From Brevibacterium sp. (GTDB lineage: Bacteria > Actinomycetota > Actinomycetes > Actinomycetales > Brevibacteriaceae): DNA of 64,000 bases. Shown here piece after piece: positions 52,845-61,175 of the stretch; positions within the stretch are counted from its first letter, which is position 1; each line of letters starts with the position of its first letter. The notes under the pieces were generated by a model that saw only the letters and a program-made list of their open reading frames with translations, was not told the origin of the DNA and made no database searches. The position numbers were made by a program, and so were the translations under genes. The DNA lies in assembly GCF_031179145.1 (NCBI RefSeq), contig NZ_JAPSIB010000011.1:52171-116170 (forward strand), given 5' to 3'.

Positions 52845-54326
52845 TCAGCATCCTTTGTCGGGAGAAGTGTTGTTGACGGGGATCGGGTACTCACCCGAGA
52901 AGCAGGCGGTGCACAGTTTGCTGCGCTGCTGCTCGGTCGCCTCGATCATGCCGTCGAGGGAGATGTAGCCGAGCGAATCGGCGCCCAGTGACTTGCAGAT
53001 CTCGTCGGTGGTCAGGCCGTTGGCGATGAGCTCGGCCCGGGTCGCGAAGTCGATCCCGTAGAAGCAGGGCCACTTGACCGGTGGAGACGAGATCCGGATA
53101 TGGATCTCCTTGGCGCCGGCCTCGCGCAGCATCCGCACCAGCGCCCGCTGGGTGTTGCCGCGCACGATCGAGTCGTCGACGACGACGAGGCGCTTGCCGG
53201 CGATGTTCTCCCGCAGCGGGTTGAGCTTGAGCCTGATGCCCAGCTGGCGCAGTGTCTGCGAGGGCTGGATGAAGGTGCGGCCGACGTAGGCGTTCTTCAT
53301 CAGTCCCTGACCGAAGGGGATGCCGGATTCCTCGGCGTAGCCGACGGCGGCCGGAGTTCCCGATTCGGGTGTGGCGATGACGAGGTCCGCGTCGACGGCG
53401 AACTCCCGGGCCAGCTGCCGGCCCATTTCGGTCCGCGCCGCGTGGACGGTTTTGCCGTTGAGCACACTGTCGGGGCGGGCCAGGTAGACGTATTCGAAGA
53501 CGCAGCGGGCGTCGGTGGGCTCGGCGAACTTGTAGGAGCGCAGCCCGTCCTCGTCGATGGCGATGATCTCACCGGGCTCGACCTCCCGGACGTGGGAGGC
53601 GCCGACGATGTCGAGGGCCGCGGTCTCGGAGGCGACGACCCAGCCGCTCTCCAGCCGACCCAGCGACAGGGGGCGCACCCCGTGCGGGTCGCGGGCGGCG
53701 TAGAGGGTGTGCTCGTCCATGAACACGAGCGAGAAGGCGCCCTGCACCTTGGGCAGGAGCCGGAGCGCTGCGTCGGCGAGGTTCTCACCCTCTTCGCTGG
53801 CCAGCAGCTCGGTGATCAGGGAGGTGTCGTTGGAGGAGTCGCGGAAGGGGCGGGTGCGCATCGACTTCTGGGTCGCCGCCTCGACGACCTTGTGCGCATC
53901 GGCGCGACGCTGGTCGGCCATCTCCTCGAGCTCGTCGAAGTTCGTCAGGTTCCCGTTGTGGGCGAGCGCGACGGTGCCGAAGGGAGTCGGGCCGAGAGTC
54001 GGCTGCGCGTTCTCGAACGACGGCGATCCTGTCGTCGAGTAGCGGGTGTGCCCGACCGCGATGTGCCCCTGGAGCATCTCGAGGTCGCGTTCGTGGAACA
54101 CCTGGGACACGAGGCCCAGGTCGCGGTAGACGAGGATCTGCTTGCCGTTGCTGGCCGCGATTCCCGCTGATTCCTGCCCGCGGTGCTGGAGGGCGTAGAG
54201 CCCGAAGTAGGTGAGTTTGGCGGTTTCCTCGCCCGGCGCCCAGACTCCGAACACTCCGCATGCATCCTGAGGTGATCGGTCCTGGGGGTCGATTTCGTGG
54301 GTCAGTCGCCCGTCTCGTCTTGCCAC
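52845..54326 (-). CDS. purF: Amidophosphoribosyltransferase
   Basis: First committed step of purine synthesis. The glutaminase domain begins at the nucleophile Cys23 (DACGVFGVW), after a 22-residue propeptide that is normally removed. RGQESAGIA and the PRPP loop RLVVVDDSIVRGNTQRALV are present, as are cysteines at the C-terminus (STACFSGEYPIP region) expected of the Fe-S type. 493 residues in all. GTG 54326 is 6 bases after GATAAT with no ribosome site, a leaderless arrangement. It is coupled to purM. Confidence 0.94.
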   Translation of the reverse strand: MARRDGRLTHEIDPQDRSPQDACGVFGVWAPGEETAKLTYFGLYALQHRGQESAGIAASNGKQILVYRDLGLVSQVFHERDLEMLQGHIAVGHTRYSTTGSPSFENAQPTLGPTPFGTVALAHNGNLTNFDELEEMADQRRADAHKVVEAATQKSMRTRPFRDSSNDTSLITELLASEEGENLADAALRLLPKVQGAFSLVFMDEHTLYAARDPHGVRPLSLGRLESGWVVASETAALDIVGASHVREVEPGEIIAIDEDGLRSYKFAEPTDARCVFEYVYLARPDSVLNGKTVHAARTEMGRQLAREFAVDADLVIATPESGTPAAVGYAEESGIPFGQGLMKNAYVGRTFIQPSQTLRQLGIRLKLNPLRENIAGKRLVVVDDSIVRGNTQRALVRMLREAGAKEIHIRISSPPVKWPCFYGIDFATRAELIANGLTTDEICKSLGADSLGYISLDGMIEATEQQRSKLCTACFSGEYPIPVNNTSPDKGC

Positions 54327-54332
54327 CGAATA

Positions 54333-54338
54333 ATTATC
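54333..54338 (-). promoter_or_regulatory. purF -10 box
   Basis: GATAAT on the minus strand, 6 bases before the GTG of purF. With transcription starting at or next to the GTG the mRNA would be leaderless. The -35 is weak. No purine riboswitch-like structure is seen in the 48 bases to the next gene. Confidence 0.55.
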
Positions 54339-54374
54339 TCACATTCCCATGACCGAGATCACCGGAGGCCGGGC

Positions 54375-54890
54375 TCAGGAACGCAGATCCTCGTCCGCCG
54401 AGGTGGTGCCCGGGTTCGGTGCGTTGGTCCCTTCGAAGTTCCCCTGTCCGTCCGCCGAGGTGGTTCCCGGCGTCGGCGCGCTGTCCCCAGGGCCGTTCCC
54501 CTGACCGTCCGCCCTGGCGTCGGTGGGTGCGGAACTGTCGTCCGCCTCGGCGGGGGTCTCGCCCCTCATCTGCGCGAGGCGGCGCCGCGCGATCTCCTTC
54601 GGGTCGTCGACCATGTCGATCTGGGCGCCCACCCGGTAGTTGCGCTCTCTGCGCCTGCCGACGCGGTCGAGCAGGAGCGCGACGAATCCGCCGAGGAAGG
54701 CACCGATGATTGCGAGGACCATCAGTAGCAGGCCCAGTCCTTTGCCGAGGGTGTAGCCGTCGGGCAGCGCGGCCGGGTCGACCGTCAGCGCGAGGATTCC
54801 GGCGACCAGGATTCCCAGGATCGCGCCCAAGCCGATGAACACCGAATACTTGGGGCTGCGACGGACGGTGACGTCGATCTGGTCCTTCAT
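54375..54890 (-). CDS. Two-helix membrane protein, unknown function
   Basis: A 171-residue protein. Two helices lie at about residues 16-36 (VFIGLGAILGILVAGILAL) and 50-75 (GLGLLLMVLAIIGAFLGGFVALLLD), followed by a cytoplasmic basic RRRERNYRVG and an Ala/Pro/Gly-rich tail with two DGQGN phrases. Similar small proteins are common beside purF in actinobacteria; function is unknown. AAGGAGATC precedes the ATG. A 14-base phrase GGGTCGAGCTGAGC is repeated in tandem just upstream (54930-54957). Confidence 0.72.
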   Translation of the reverse strand: MKDQIDVTVRRSPKYSVFIGLGAILGILVAGILALTVDPAALPDGYTLGKGLGLLLMVLAIIGAFLGGFVALLLDRVGRRRERNYRVGAQIDMVDDPKEIARRRLAQMRGETPAEADDSSAPTDARADGQGNGPGDSAPTPGTTSADGQGNFEGTNAPNPGTTSADEDLRS

Positions 54891-55037
54891 GATCTCCTTG
54901 GTGCCTTCGCCCGCCGCGGCGGGCTGTACGGGTCGAGCTGAGCGGGTCGAGCTGAGCGTGAGGGCGGAAGCGGCCGCCGTTTCGGTTCGCGGACAGTCTA
55001 GTCGAGACTCTCCGGCCCGGTTCCCAGGGGAACCCGC

Positions 55038-55559
55038 TCACCCGGTGACCATGACCTGGGCGGAGATCTCCTTGACCTTCGCGTTGGCCCACCGCAGCTG
55101 CCGCAGCGTCTGCGGGTGACATTCCTCCGCGACGCCCAGCAGTTCGCGGTCCTTCATGGCCTGTGCGGTCTGCGCGAGGACCTCCCAGTCGAGCGAGGCC
55201 CCTGCCGCCATCCGATGGAGATGCCTGAGATCGCCGAGGAGGAGCAGTGCCGGTTCGTGGAAGCGCCCGACCAGCTCGGCGCCCTTCTGGGTCAGCCGTG
55301 CCAGCAGCTTCGACTCGTCCTCGGGTTCGGGGTCGAGCGTGAGGTCGTAGTCGGCCCCCACCTCGGCGAGGCGGCGCACGTGCTCCTGGGACCAGCCGGC
55401 GATGTCGCGAGCGACGTGGTGGATCTCATGGTCGGCTTTGTGTCTGTCCGAGAGGTGCAGCAGCGCCGCGGCGAGATCGTTCTCGATCCGATGGAGCTCT
55501 TCGATCGCCGTCCCCACCTTGTTGCCGTGCAGACTGCGCAGGGTCTGGATGACCGTCAT
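55038..55559 (-). CDS. All-helical protein with two ExxH motifs (ferritin-like candidate)
   Basis: A 173-residue, His-rich and Glu-rich helical protein. Two ExxH motifs, Glu45-His48 (HEIHHVARD) and Glu145-His148 (AEECHPQTL), are about 100 residues apart, with an early Glu-rich helix (EELHRIENDL) and a helix with HxH (LRHLHRM) between. That arrangement is suggestive of a four-helix di-iron carboxylate protein, but it is my reading, not a database match. Its ATG overlaps the stop of the molybdoenzyme gene (ATGA), so the two products are probably partners. Confidence 0.6.
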   Translation of the reverse strand: MTVIQTLRSLHGNKVGTAIEELHRIENDLAAALLHLSDRHKADHEIHHVARDIAGWSQEHVRRLAEVGADYDLTLDPEPEDESKLLARLTQKGAELVGRFHEPALLLLGDLRHLHRMAAGASLDWEVLAQTAQAMKDRELLGVAEECHPQTLRQLRWANAKVKEISAQVMVTG

Positions 55560-58018
55560 CGTGCACCTTCCGGGTCTCGCAGGTTCTCATCGGTTACAGC
55601 GGTGTCGTCCCCGTGGGTGGGCGGGACCGAAGTTCCCACCGGTCGGGACGCGGTCGTCGTCGGCGCAGGCGCCGCCTGCCCCTGCGACGATGCCACCCGC
55701 GTGGCGGCGGCCGCAGCGGTCTTGAAGATCGGCTGCTTGGACACCGGGTCCCAGTCGGTGAGGGTGAGCTCGTTCGCGGCTCTGCCGTGCTCTGCTGGTT
55801 CGTCCCCGCCGGGGGTGTCCCAGTACCCGTAGTGGAAGGGCAGGAACAGGACACCGTCGCGGATGCCGGCCACCCGCAACCGTGCCCTGACCTCACCGCG
55901 CGGGGTGGTGATGCGGAGCAGGTCGCCTTCGCTCCACCCGTGCCTGGCTGCGTCGCCCGCCGAGGCCTCGACCCACACCTCGGGGGCGGCGTCCTGCAGC
56001 TGTGGCGCGCGAGCCGTCTTGGTCCGGGTGTGGAAGTGGTAGAGGGTCCGACCGGTGATGAGGTGGAAGGGGAACTCCTCGGAGGTCGTCTCGTGGGGCG
56101 GCAGGTACTCTCCGGCCTTGATGATCGCCTTCGCGTCCGGGTTGAGCGCCCTGTACTCGGTGGGTTCGAGCGGGGCGCCGGTGACCATGTCCTTGCCGTA
56201 GTTCTCGCAGTAGTCGGGTGCGGACCAGAACGTGCCGTCGACGTAGATGTGCTCGCTGCCGTCGGGGTTGTCCTCGTTGCAGGGCCATTGGATGCCGCTG
56301 CCGCCGCGCAGCTTGCCGTAGGTGATTCCCGTGTAGTCGCAGGGCCTGCCGCGGGTGCATTCCTTCCAGCCCTCGAACGCCTCCTCCGGGGTGCTCCACT
56401 TGACCAGCGGCTGCCCGTCCTTGTCGCGCAGGTCGAGCCGGTGGGCGTAGTCGATGAGGATGTCGAGGTCCGGCCTGGCACCGCCGGGAGGGTCGACGGC
56501 CTTCTCCGAGAGGTGGACGGTGCGGTCGACGTTGGTGAAGGTGCCGGTCTTCTCGCCCCAGGTCGCGGCCGGCAGGACGACGTTGGCCAGCTGCGCGGTC
56601 TCGGACAGGAAGATGTCCTGGACGACGAGGAACAGCCGGTCTTGGGACAGGATGCTGCGCATCCGGGCGAGCTCGGGCATCGACACGGCCGGGTTGGTGG
56701 CGGTGACGTAGAGGAACCGCAGGGAGCCGTCCTCGATGTAGCGCATCATCTGCATCGCATGCGTCGGCGCCGTGTAGTGCGGGATCTCCATCGGGTCGAT
56801 GTTCCACACCTTCGCCAGGTCCTCGATGTGGGCGTCATTGGCCCAGTTCCGGAAGGCCGGGAGGTCACCGTCGGCGCCGGCTTCGCGGGTGTTCTGCGCG
56901 GTCGGCTGACCGTTCATCTGCAGGACCCCGCAGCCAGGGCGCCCGAGCATGCCGCGCAGGATGTGGATGTTGTTGACCTGGACCGCCGCCGAGGTCGCCT
57001 GATGCGATTGGTAGAAGCCCTGGAGGACCGTCGACAGCAGCCGCTGCGAGGTTCCGATCAGTCGGGCGGCCTCCCGCAGGTCGCCGGCGGGGACGTCACA
57101 GACCTCGGCGGCGCGGTCGACGCTGACGTCGGCGAGCATCTTCTCCAGCTCGGCGAATCCGACGGCGTGGGCGTTGACGTAGTCGTGGTCGACCCAGTCG
57201 TGGTCGAGGATCTCCTTGAGGAGTGCGTTCATCAGCATCACGTTCGTGCCCGGCAGCGGTGCCAGATGGACGGTGGAGTGGTCGGCGACGGGGGTCTGGC
57301 GTGGGTCGACCGCGACGATGGCGGGCGGGTTGGGTCCGGCGAGGCGATCGAGGATGCGCGTCCACAGCACGGTCTGGGTCTCGGCCATGTTGTGGCCGTA
57401 GAGGCAGATGACGTCGGCGTGGTCGATGTCCGTGTAGGAGCCGGGCTGCCCGTCGGAGGCGAATGACTGTTTGAGCGCGGCGGCCGCGGTCGCGGTGCAC
57501 AGCCGGGTGTTGCCGTCGACGTGGTTGGTGCCGATGCCGCCGTGGGCGATGAGCCCGAGCGTGTAGTACTCCTCGAGGAACAGCTGACCGGAGGTGTAGA
57601 AGCCGACGGCGGAGGCACCGCGTTCGGCCAGCAGCTCCTTCGTCCGGCCGGCGACGGCGTCCATCGCGGTGTCCCAGTCGGTTTCGACGAGCTTGCCGTC
57701 GCGGCGGATCAGCGGCTTCGTCAACCGGTCCGGTGAGGAATTGGCCTGCCACCCGTAGAGGTCCTTGGGTCCGAGGCGTCCGTGGTTGACGCGGTCCTCG
57801 CCGCGCCCGCGGACACCGACGATGCGCCCGTCCTTGACGGCGATGTCCATCGCGTCACCGTTGGAATGGAGGATCGACGCCGACTGCACCCACTCGTCGA
57901 CGTCGGACTCGTCCAGGCCGGGCGCCAGGTGCGTATCCACTCGCACCGGCCACGACTCGCCGGGACCGTACGGAGTGCGAGTGCCCCACGGCTCTGCAAT
58001 GCGATCCACCCGTGCCAT
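55556..58018 (-). CDS. Molybdopterin oxidoreductase lacking the N-terminal Fe-S ligands
   Basis: An 820-residue protein of the assimilatory nitrate reductase/formate dehydrogenase type with bis-MGD domains in the usual order. The Mo-ligand cysteine is Cys174 in DGNTRLCTATAAAA; other blocks are LYGHNMAETQ, GRPGCGVLQMNGQPTAQN, WGEKTGTFTNVDRTVHLS and HLITGRTLYHFHTRT. Where relatives have CxxCxxxC the sequence aligns as Ser48-x2-His51-x3-Asp55, and the fourth cysteine (GRLCPKG) is Gly83. So no [4Fe-4S] cluster is expected. A Thr/Pro-rich tail follows residue 780. GAGGG lies 9 bases before the ATG at 58018. The substrate and redox partner are unknown. Confidence 0.82.
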   Translation of the reverse strand: MARVDRIAEPWGTRTPYGPGESWPVRVDTHLAPGLDESDVDEWVQSASILHSNGDAMDIAVKDGRIVGVRGRGEDRVNHGRLGPKDLYGWQANSSPDRLTKPLIRRDGKLVETDWDTAMDAVAGRTKELLAERGASAVGFYTSGQLFLEEYYTLGLIAHGGIGTNHVDGNTRLCTATAAAALKQSFASDGQPGSYTDIDHADVICLYGHNMAETQTVLWTRILDRLAGPNPPAIVAVDPRQTPVADHSTVHLAPLPGTNVMLMNALLKEILDHDWVDHDYVNAHAVGFAELEKMLADVSVDRAAEVCDVPAGDLREAARLIGTSQRLLSTVLQGFYQSHQATSAAVQVNNIHILRGMLGRPGCGVLQMNGQPTAQNTREAGADGDLPAFRNWANDAHIEDLAKVWNIDPMEIPHYTAPTHAMQMMRYIEDGSLRFLYVTATNPAVSMPELARMRSILSQDRLFLVVQDIFLSETAQLANVVLPAATWGEKTGTFTNVDRTVHLSEKAVDPPGGARPDLDILIDYAHRLDLRDKDGQPLVKWSTPEEAFEGWKECTRGRPCDYTGITYGKLRGGSGIQWPCNEDNPDGSEHIYVDGTFWSAPDYCENYGKDMVTGAPLEPTEYRALNPDAKAIIKAGEYLPPHETTSEEFPFHLITGRTLYHFHTRTKTARAPQLQDAAPEVWVEASAGDAARHGWSEGDLLRITTPRGEVRARLRVAGIRDGVLFLPFHYGYWDTPGGDEPAEHGRAANELTLTDWDPVSKQPIFKTAAAAATRVASSQGQAAPAPTTTASRPVGTSVPPTHGDDTAVTDENLRDPEGAR

Positions 58019-58228
58019 CTGCCAACACCCTCCCTCGGCCGCCGCGATGATCGGCATGTCACGTCGGGTTGCACCGCACCGCGGAAGCGAAGTGATCTCT
58101 TCTCTCCTGCCTGCCCTCCATCCTGCACCCGAAGAAATCGCGATGCAATGGTGTTATCAGCGGCGGTGAAGTCACTTAAGCTGGAGATCAGCAGCGTGGC
58201 CGGTAGTTCATCTGACAGAGGGTGGAAC

Positions 58229-59218
58229 ATGTCTCACACGATAATCGTCGGAATCGATGGCTCCTCCAACAGCAACGGCGCGGTCCAGTGGGCGGTGAAG
58301 CATGCGCAGATGAGTTCCGCCGAGATCCGCCTCATCGCCGCGTACACGATTCCCGGGGTCGCCATGTCGAAATCCGACATCGTCTATCCGATCGACTTCG
58401 ACTCCGCGGTCAAGGACTCCACCAAGCAGCTCGCCGAGGCGACCGCCCAGGTCGTCCGTGATGCCGGGGTCCACGTGACGACGGTGGTCACCCCGGGTGA
58501 CGCCTCGGGGGTCATGGTCGAGCACTCCAAGTCCGCCGATCTCGCCGTCATCGGTGCCCGCGGCCGGGGAGGCTTCCACGGGCGTCTGCTCGGTTCGGTG
58601 GCGCTGGCCATGCCCGCCCACGCTCAGTGTCCGACGGTCATCATCCCCTGCACCTGGCCCGAGCGCCCCGAATTGGAGCACACCGCCCCGATCGATCTGC
58701 CCGTGCGCTCGAGCGGAGCCCGGCAGTTCACCGATGATGATCGGCGCTCACGGCCCGATTTCTCCGGCGAGATCGTCGCCGGCGCCGACCCGTTCGAGGC
58801 AGGATCCCCGGTTCTGCGCGAAGCCGCGATCCAGGCGCGGCTCTACGGCCGGCCGCTCCATCTTGTCGGGATCACGTCGACCCACATCCTGTCCCCGGAG
58901 TGGATGCCGAGCGAGACCCACCTGCAGAAGATGTACGACGAGGCGGCCGCCCGCCGGGAGATGGAGGTCGCGACCCTGGCCGACGAGTTCCCCGAGGTGG
59001 AGATCCGGTGGTCGATCTTCGACGCTCCCGCCGCCGAGGTGCTCGTCAACGCCAGCTACACCGCCGATCTCCTGATCATCGGCTCGCGCGGCCGGGGCGG
59101 ATTCGTCGCGACCCTCCTCGGGTCGACGTCACAGGCGGTGATGGCCCACGCAGTGTGCCCCGTCCGGGTCGTCAAGGTCCCGCGCCGGAAGAACGCCCAC
59201 CACCGCACCTCGGAGTGA
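58229..59218 (+). CDS. Universal stress protein with two Usp domains
   Basis: A 329-residue tandem UspA protein. Each half carries the ATP-binding pattern G-2x-G-9x-G-S: GARGRGGFHGRLLGSVA in the first and GSRGRGGFVATLLGSTS in the second. The first begins HTIIVGIDGSSNSNGAVQWAVKHA. Such proteins bind ATP and accumulate in stress or hypoxia. It is divergent from the molybdoenzyme, with about 210 bases between, so the two may answer the same signal. Confidence 0.9.
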   Translation: MSHTIIVGIDGSSNSNGAVQWAVKHAQMSSAEIRLIAAYTIPGVAMSKSDIVYPIDFDSAVKDSTKQLAEATAQVVRDAGVHVTTVVTPGDASGVMVEHSKSADLAVIGARGRGGFHGRLLGSVALAMPAHAQCPTVIIPCTWPERPELEHTAPIDLPVRSSGARQFTDDDRRSRPDFSGEIVAGADPFEAGSPVLREAAIQARLYGRPLHLVGITSTHILSPEWMPSETHLQKMYDEAAARREMEVATLADEFPEVEIRWSIFDAPAAEVLVNASYTADLLIIGSRGRGGFVATLLGSTSQAVMAHAVCPVRVVKVPRRKNAHHRTSE

Positions 59219-59314
59219 GACCGGGCGGATGATGGGAGTCCCGGCGGACGGAGTGAGTCCGCACCTCGGAGTGAGTCCGCGCCTCGAAGTGAGACCGGGC
59301 GGACGATGGGAGTC
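59203..59314 (+). repeat. 38-bp direct repeats at the 3' end of the stress-protein gene
   Basis: A 38-base block (59203-59240) that includes the last codons and stop of the gene recurs at 59277-59314 with four changes. A partial third copy of its first part lies at 59258-59276. The arrangement matches the duplication after the YigZ gene: a gene's 3' end copied into the spacer. Confidence 0.85.
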
Positions 59315-59316
59315 AC

Positions 59317-60759
59317 CTACAGCCGGATGACGACGGTCTTCGTCTGCGTGTACTCGTCAAGGGCTTCGATCGACTTCTCCCGACCGTACCCGGACTTCTT
59401 GAACCCGCCGAACGGCAGCTCCACTCCCCCACCGGCGCCATAGGTGTTGACGAAGATCTGCCCGGCGTCCACCTCGGCGGCGATCCGGTGTGCGCGGGAC
59501 AGGTTCTGCGTCCACAGAGCGGAGACAAGTCCGTACTCGGTGCCGTTGGCCAGGGCGATCGCCTCGGCGTCGTCGTCGAAGCGCATCGCGGCGACGACAG
59601 GGCCGAACACCTCCTCCTGCGCGATCATGGAGCCGGGCGAGACGTTGTCGACCAGGGTCGGGGCGATGAACGCACCACCCGCCAGGTCCGCGGCCAGCCC
59701 TTCGGGACGGCTGCCGCCGGTGATGATCTCGGCGCCGCCGATGTCGGACAGGAACCCCTCGACCCGGGACTGCTGCTTCCGGGAGACGAGGGGGCCGAGC
59801 ATCGGGTCGTCGAGGCCGTGGCCGATCGTCACCTGACCCATCGCCGCCGCGAGCTTCTCGATCACCTCGGCGTGGACGTTCTGGTGGACGATGAGCCGGG
59901 AACCGGCCGAGCAGGTCTGCCCGGCGTTCTGGATGATCGAACGGAGCAGGGACGGGATCGCCGCGTCGATGTCCGCGTCGGCGAAGACGATGTTCGCCGA
60001 CTTCCCGCCGAGTTCGAGGACGGTGGGCACCACCCGGTCCGCGGCGGCGTGGGCGATCGCCGAACCGATCTGCGTCGAACCGACGAAGCCGAGATGCGCC
60101 ACCTCCGGGTGGGCGCTCAGGGCGGCTCCCGCCTCGGCGCCGAGCCCGGTGATGACGTTGAATGCGCCGGCGGGGAAGCCGACGGAGTGGATGAGCTCGG
60201 CGAGCCGAACCGTCGAACGCGGGGTCTCGTCGGCGGGTTTGGCGACGGCGCAGTTTCCGGTGGCCAGCGAGGTCGCGGCGGCGCGGCCGATGAGCTGGAG
60301 CGGATAGTTCCAGGCCACGATGTGCCCGGTCACGCCGTACGGCTCGCGGCGGGTGTAGACGTGCATGTCGTCGGTCAGCGGGATCGTGTGGCCGTAGTAG
60401 GACTCGATGGTGTGGCCGTAGAACTCGAAGTAGCGGGCGCACACGTCGACGTCGGCGTAGGCCTGCGTCAGCGGTTTGCCGGTGTCCTCGGACTCGAGCC
60501 TGGCGAGTTCGTCGCGGTGCTCGCGCACCACTTCAGCGGTGGCGACGAGGAGGCGCGAGCGCTGCTCCGGGCTCGAGCGCTTCCACTCACGCTGTGCCTT
60601 CGCTGCGGCCCTGACCGCGCGATCGACCTCGTCGGCGCCGCCGCGGGAGACGTCGCCGAGGTGGTCGCCGGTGGCCGGGTCGATGTTGGCGTACGTCGTC
60701 AGCGAGGGCACGTGCCGCCCGCCGATGAACGACGTGGTCTGCGTGATCTGAGCGCTCAT
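59317..60759 (-). CDS. NAD(P)-dependent aldehyde dehydrogenase
   Basis: A 480-residue aldehyde dehydrogenase of the betaine/aminoaldehyde type. The catalytic Cys283 is in QNAGQTCSAGSRL, and the general base is in VLELGGKSANIVFADADID. The NAD site region VAWNYPLQLIGRAAATSLATGNCAVAKPADETP is intact. The substrate is unknown. The start overlaps the stop of the SCP2-like gene (4 bases), so it is translationally coupled. Confidence 0.9.
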   Translation of the reverse strand: MSAQITQTTSFIGGRHVPSLTTYANIDPATGDHLGDVSRGGADEVDRAVRAAAKAQREWKRSSPEQRSRLLVATAEVVREHRDELARLESEDTGKPLTQAYADVDVCARYFEFYGHTIESYYGHTIPLTDDMHVYTRREPYGVTGHIVAWNYPLQLIGRAAATSLATGNCAVAKPADETPRSTVRLAELIHSVGFPAGAFNVITGLGAEAGAALSAHPEVAHLGFVGSTQIGSAIAHAAADRVVPTVLELGGKSANIVFADADIDAAIPSLLRSIIQNAGQTCSAGSRLIVHQNVHAEVIEKLAAAMGQVTIGHGLDDPMLGPLVSRKQQSRVEGFLSDIGGAEIITGGSRPEGLAADLAGGAFIAPTLVDNVSPGSMIAQEEVFGPVVAAMRFDDDAEAIALANGTEYGLVSALWTQNLSRAHRIAAEVDAGQIFVNTYGAGGGVELPFGGFKKSGYGREKSIEALDEYTQTKTVVIRL

Positions 60760-61157
60760 CGCCTGCCTTCCAGTTCGGCTGTCGTGTACAGGGGAACGTA
60801 GTCACTGAGGTCGGCGCGGGTGCCGGAGGCGTCGATCGTGCCGGCGGCGAGCGCTGAGGCGAAGTCGGTCCGTCCGGTGACCAGGCTCAGCCACACCTCC
60901 GCCGAGGTTTCGACGACGTTCGGGGGTGTGCCCCGGGTGTGGCGGGGGCCGGGGATGCATTGGGTGACGCCGAAGGGCGGGACGCGGACTTCGACGCTGT
61001 TGCCCTCCGCCCGGGAGGCGAGCTCCTCCAGGGTGAAGCGGACCGCGGTCGCGATCGTCGACCGGTCGGCCGGGGCGCTGTTCGCATCGGTGTGGGCCAC
61101 CCACATCTCGAGGGCGCTGCGGCCCTCGGCCGGGTCAATTCTGCGGCGAATCGCCAT
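60756..61157 (-). CDS. Sterol-carrier-family (SCP2-like) small protein
   Basis: A 133-residue protein resembling the actinobacterial sterol carrier family proteins: ARFTLEEL-type helix (IATAVRFTLEELASRAEG), VEVRVPPFGVTQCIPGPRHTRGTPPNVVE, then WLSLVTGRTDFASALAAGTIDASGTRADLSDYVPLY. The family likely binds a lipid or hydrophobic ligand; no enzyme activity is known. It sits between asparaginase and the aldehyde dehydrogenase on the same strand. Confidence 0.78.
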   Translation of the reverse strand: MAIRRRIDPAEGRSALEMWVAHTDANSAPADRSTIATAVRFTLEELASRAEGNSVEVRVPPFGVTQCIPGPRHTRGTPPNVVETSAEVWLSLVTGRTDFASALAAGTIDASGTRADLSDYVPLYTTAELEGRR

Positions 61158-61175
61158 CTGACATCCTCTCGATTC

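Noticed and set aside
54891..55037. Tandem GGGTCGAGCTGAGC phrases as an operator
   Set aside because: They are direct copies without dyad symmetry, about 40 bases upstream of a gene with a normal ribosome site; more likely slippage.
55613..57466. Plus-strand open frame of 617 codons opposite the molybdoenzyme
   Set aside because: It is antisense to a complete molybdopterin oxidoreductase; the protein is a Gly/Val/Arg repeat-like translation with no motifs.
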